From: Acidobacteriaceae bacterium
GTDB taxonomy: Bacteria; Acidobacteriota; Terriglobia; Terriglobales; Acidobacteriaceae
DNA length: 44,382 nt
Reading direction: 5' to 3'
NCBI GenBank assembly: GCA_025355385.1
Contig: JANXZS010000018.1
Location: 1 to 44,382, forward strand
Notes under the pieces: model-generated
Database searches by the model: none
What the model was told of the DNA's origin: nothing
The model's input: the letters and a program-made list of their open reading frames with translations, nothing else
Part shown: piece after piece, positions 43,101-44,382 of the stretch
How positions within the stretch are numbered: the stretch's first letter is position 1
Layout of the letters: the number at the start of each line of letters is the position of its first letter
Position numbers and translations under genes: made by a program

Positions 43101-44134
43101 CCTATTTGCATTTGCAGATCGGGGCTGCGTAGGGAGAGCTCGTGGCTGTCGGCATCGCCATCGACAACTAGCATCTCGATCGCTGGCCGGTTCCGATCAT
43201 TCTTATAGCTGAGGGTACCGCCCGCGTGAATCAACCCTGTCGGAATCGAAGCATTCTTCAGAATGTTCCGAACCTCTCCGACGTCAACGACCGCATCATA
43301 GTGCGCTTGGACTTTCGGACTGTCGTAGTAATCTACGCTTGCCGTCACCACCAGCTGCGAGGAGCCGCTTGTTAGCTTTGCCTGATTCAAATGAAAGGCA
43401 GTGCGCGTCGCATCGAAAGTGGCTTCCAGATTATGAGGAATTGGGTTGAGCGCGCCCGAGTGCACATGTCCGTCCTGATAACTCAAGGTACCGGAATACT
43501 TCTCTAGAATGGTACTGAAGCTCGACCGAAAGTCGAGATTGTGGACGTCTGCTGCAAAGATCGCCTTTTCATCGTTATAATAAAGCTCGCCTCGATCAAG
43601 CACGGCATGGCGTATGCCAAAATCAAACAAGTTTGTATTGCTGTTGTTTCCACTACTTTTAGGCCCTGGAATGTTGGTCATGCCGTTAACATCTGAGAGT
43701 ATTCGAACGACCGGATGATCCACTACAACTTGATCCAGATACCAGCGCCGATGCAGCACAGAGACAATCCTGACTCCTACCAGTGCATGCTCTAATTGCA
43801 GGATGGGCGGATTCGAATAGGGATCGGCACCGTGTACGACCAAACCATAAACATCAACGCTCAAATTCGATGGATGAAGTGCGATATTCTGCAGGCGAAC
43901 CTCGACTCCCAGGCTCTCGCTTGCCTTCTCTTGTATTGCCGTAAGGAGATAGCTATGAACCTTGGAGTTCGTAAGAATCACCGATGCTGTAGCAATCACT
44001 AGCAACCCCAGCAATACGAGGCTGCCTGCTATCCAAAGGCCGGCTTTGATCCACTGGCGCTGTCTTCCTCCGCTGTTTGCATTCCCTTGTTGCGGATAGT
44101 TTGACGGTGATGGATGGGTAGTCAATGGATTCAT
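40112..44134 (-). CDS. tamB: translocation and assembly module inner-membrane protein TamB
   Basis: 1340 residues. An N-terminal membrane anchor (IKAGLWIAGSLVLLGLLVIA, about residues 28-55) is followed by a very long repetitive beta-rich region with AsmA-like units and the C-terminal DUF490 domain (TAQPVILGRINLTGGDLIAN, then PADIINLLAFGKTNEAG), ending in DTRIKKSW. TamB forms a periplasm-spanning groove that with TamA helps outer-membrane protein assembly or lipid transport. Start ATG 44134. It follows the tamA-like gene by 13 bp, so both are one operon. Confidence 0.93.
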   Translation of the reverse strand: MNPLTTHPSPSNYPQQGNANSGGRQRQWIKAGLWIAGSLVLLGLLVIATASVILTNSKVHSYLLTAIQEKASESLGVEVRLQNIALHPSNLSVDVYGLVVHGADPYSNPPILQLEHALVGVRIVSVLHRRWYLDQVVVDHPVVRILSDVNGMTNIPGPKSSGNNSNTNLFDFGIRHAVLDRGELYYNDEKAIFAADVHNLDFRSSFSTILEKYSGTLSYQDGHVHSGALNPIPHNLEATFDATRTAFHLNQAKLTSGSSQLVVTASVDYYDSPKVQAHYDAVVDVGEVRNILKNASIPTGLIHAGGTLSYKNDRNRPAIEMLVVDGDADSHELSLRSPDLQMQIGSIAAHYSFSNGNAIVHDFRAHLLGGELTGEANMQNVAGDPHPTVKLTLRGVSLTDLKRLAPPSPATRDVAVGGVLNAEAEATWGKTLDSIQAHTNAALHGTLSRAANSATLPIDGVIHGTYSGSNRVIGLRRSYIRLPESVLTMDGTISNHSSLALDFESKDLHELETVAMIATVPTPGQPMQPLGLAGTAAFKGVVRGSSAAPHLTGQLQASNLQVRGTAWRVLRTDIDVDPSLVSLQNAVLEPATRGRIAFSAGTELNKWRFSDTSPIRVDLTASQINLADLAKLAGVQAPITGNLTAHVKMQGTELSPAGQGDITILQAKVQDETIQSAKLKFSSSGDDVHSNLIVRLAAGTIEGVATVRPREQTYQAQLTANGIKLEQLETLKARNVDATGSLSLKASGQGTFKDPQVNATLQIPRLDIQKQTLTDLILQVNVVNHVANATLNSGAMNTSVQAKARVNLTGDYFADATLDTQPIPLPPLVAIYAPAQAADLSGQTELHATLRGPLQDRSRLEAHVTIPILKMAYSNTLQLAAVSPIHADFSNNVLTVQHSIIKGTGTDLEFQGTVPTVGNAPISILLRGTVDLQIAQLLSPDVRSSGRLRFNIDSYGARTDPNVEGQVEVVDASFADGDLPVGLQHGNGMLTLTKDRLNITKFEGKVGGGTLTAQGGVAYRPVLQFNMGLAARGIRLLYPQGMREGIDADLALSGTPEDALLGGQVRLTDLSFTPDFDLARFAGQFSGGATPPPAQGFTQNLRLNVGVTSSSGINLVSRTLSVGGTANLQVRGTAAQPVILGRINLTGGDLIANGDRFLLDRGTIQFVNPSETQPVVNVALDTTIQEYNIHLRFSGPVDQLHTNYASDPALPAADIINLLAFGKTNEAGVADPATPGNQAAESLVASQVSSQITSRVSKIAGISQLSIDPVLGGGSANPGARITIQQRVTGNLYVTFSSDVTSTQNQVITGQYRLSPRVSVSATRDQNGGFALDTRIKKSW

Positions 44135-44147
44135 CTTTCTCAAATAG

Positions 44148-44382
44148 TTAGAATGCCTGCCCGATGCTGATGAAATATTGGTTGGGCTGTATGCCAGGGG
44201 TGGGATTCAAGTTGCGTCCGAAGTCGACTCTGACTGGACCCACTGGTGTCGCATAGCGAAGGCCCGCGCCAATGCTATTCGAGTAGAGAGAAGTAAAGTG
44301 GCTCAAGCCAACAACAGGAAAGACGTTGCCACCGTCATAAAACGCAACTACGCCGAGGCCTTGCTTGATAGGAAGAGGGATT
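44148..44382 (-). CDS. tamA: Omp85-family protein (TamA/BamA), C-terminal part
   Basis: Only the last 78 codons are in the window; the gene enters from the right edge. They read IPLPIKQGLGVVAFYDGGNV, FPVVGLSHFTSLYSNSIGAG and LRYATPVGPVRVDFGRNLNP, and end QYFISIGQAF. This is the end of the 16-strand barrel of Omp85 proteins: the GLRYATPVGPVRVDFG strand and the final aromatic F are the recognised C-terminal signal for outer-membrane insertion. Being next to tamB supports TamA rather than BamA. Confidence 0.88.
   Translation of the reverse strand, partial: IPLPIKQGLGVVAFYDGGNVFPVVGLSHFTSLYSNSIGAGLRYATPVGPVRVDFGRNLNPTPGIQPNQYFISIGQAF

Overview
This 44.4 kb window looks like chromosomal DNA of an Acidobacteriota, most likely class Terriglobia (Acidobacteriaceae-like). 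The evidence is a high-GC sequence, an RpoB carrying a cysteine-rich insertion, an rpoC that begins with a TTG codon reading M-Y-R-S-S-P-F, a DUF4097/ECF operon and many acidobacterial-style hypothetical proteins. Genus-level placement is inference only.

Bases 1-17,210 hold the conserved translation/transcription supercluster, all on the + strand: tRNA-Thr(TGT), tRNA-Tyr, a small membrane ORF, tRNA-Thr(GGT), tRNA-Gly, two small ORFs, tuf, rpmG, tRNA-Trp, secE, nusG, rplK, rplA, rplJ, rplL, rpoB and rpoC, closed by a clear intrinsic terminator. The spacers are unusually long and structured. Strong hairpins lie after tuf, between secE and nusG, between rplL and rpoB (followed by an 8-bp inverted repeat and a 17-bp tandem repeat) and between rpoB and rpoC. 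RpoB carries eight cysteines in an N-terminal insertion. L10 has an Ala/Pro/Glu-rich C-terminal tail.

Bases 17,300-30,460 hold a mixed housekeeping and accessory set: a small hypothetical gene, a diacylglycerol-kinase-like lipid kinase, a VOC protein, a secreted thioredoxin-like protein, a secreted GH3 beta-glucosidase (- strand), a YihY/BrkB membrane protein, pyruvate kinase, MutL, a large protein made of an alpha-helical/winged-helix-like N-terminus and a ~445-residue Arg/Gly/Ser/Pro-rich disordered tail, and cytidylate kinase, which is translationally coupled to it. Two near-identical 35-bp palindromic elements lie 5.2 kb apart.

Bases 30,436-34,984 (- strand) form a tight five-gene operon: ECF sigma factor, ZAS-type anti-sigma factor, B-box/TM2-like membrane protein, small DUF5668-like protein and DUF4097 protein. 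Junctions overlap by 1-4 nt or are 1 nt apart, and an ECF-type promoter candidate precedes the sigma gene. The last three proteins share a LiaF/DUF5668-like transmembrane motif. This is the best candidate for an envelope-stress system that is not well described.

Bases 35,175-44,382 hold nicotinamidase, a His-rich secreted protein, a rearrangement scar (the 5' end of a glycosyltransferase gene joined head-on to an inner piece of a GH2 glycosidase gene), a sensorless histidine kinase preceded by a 19-bp tandem repeat, a secreted hypothetical protein, a small membrane protein, and tamB with the 3' end of tamA on the - strand at the right edge. No CRISPR array, intact insertion sequence, rRNA gene or phage gene was seen.
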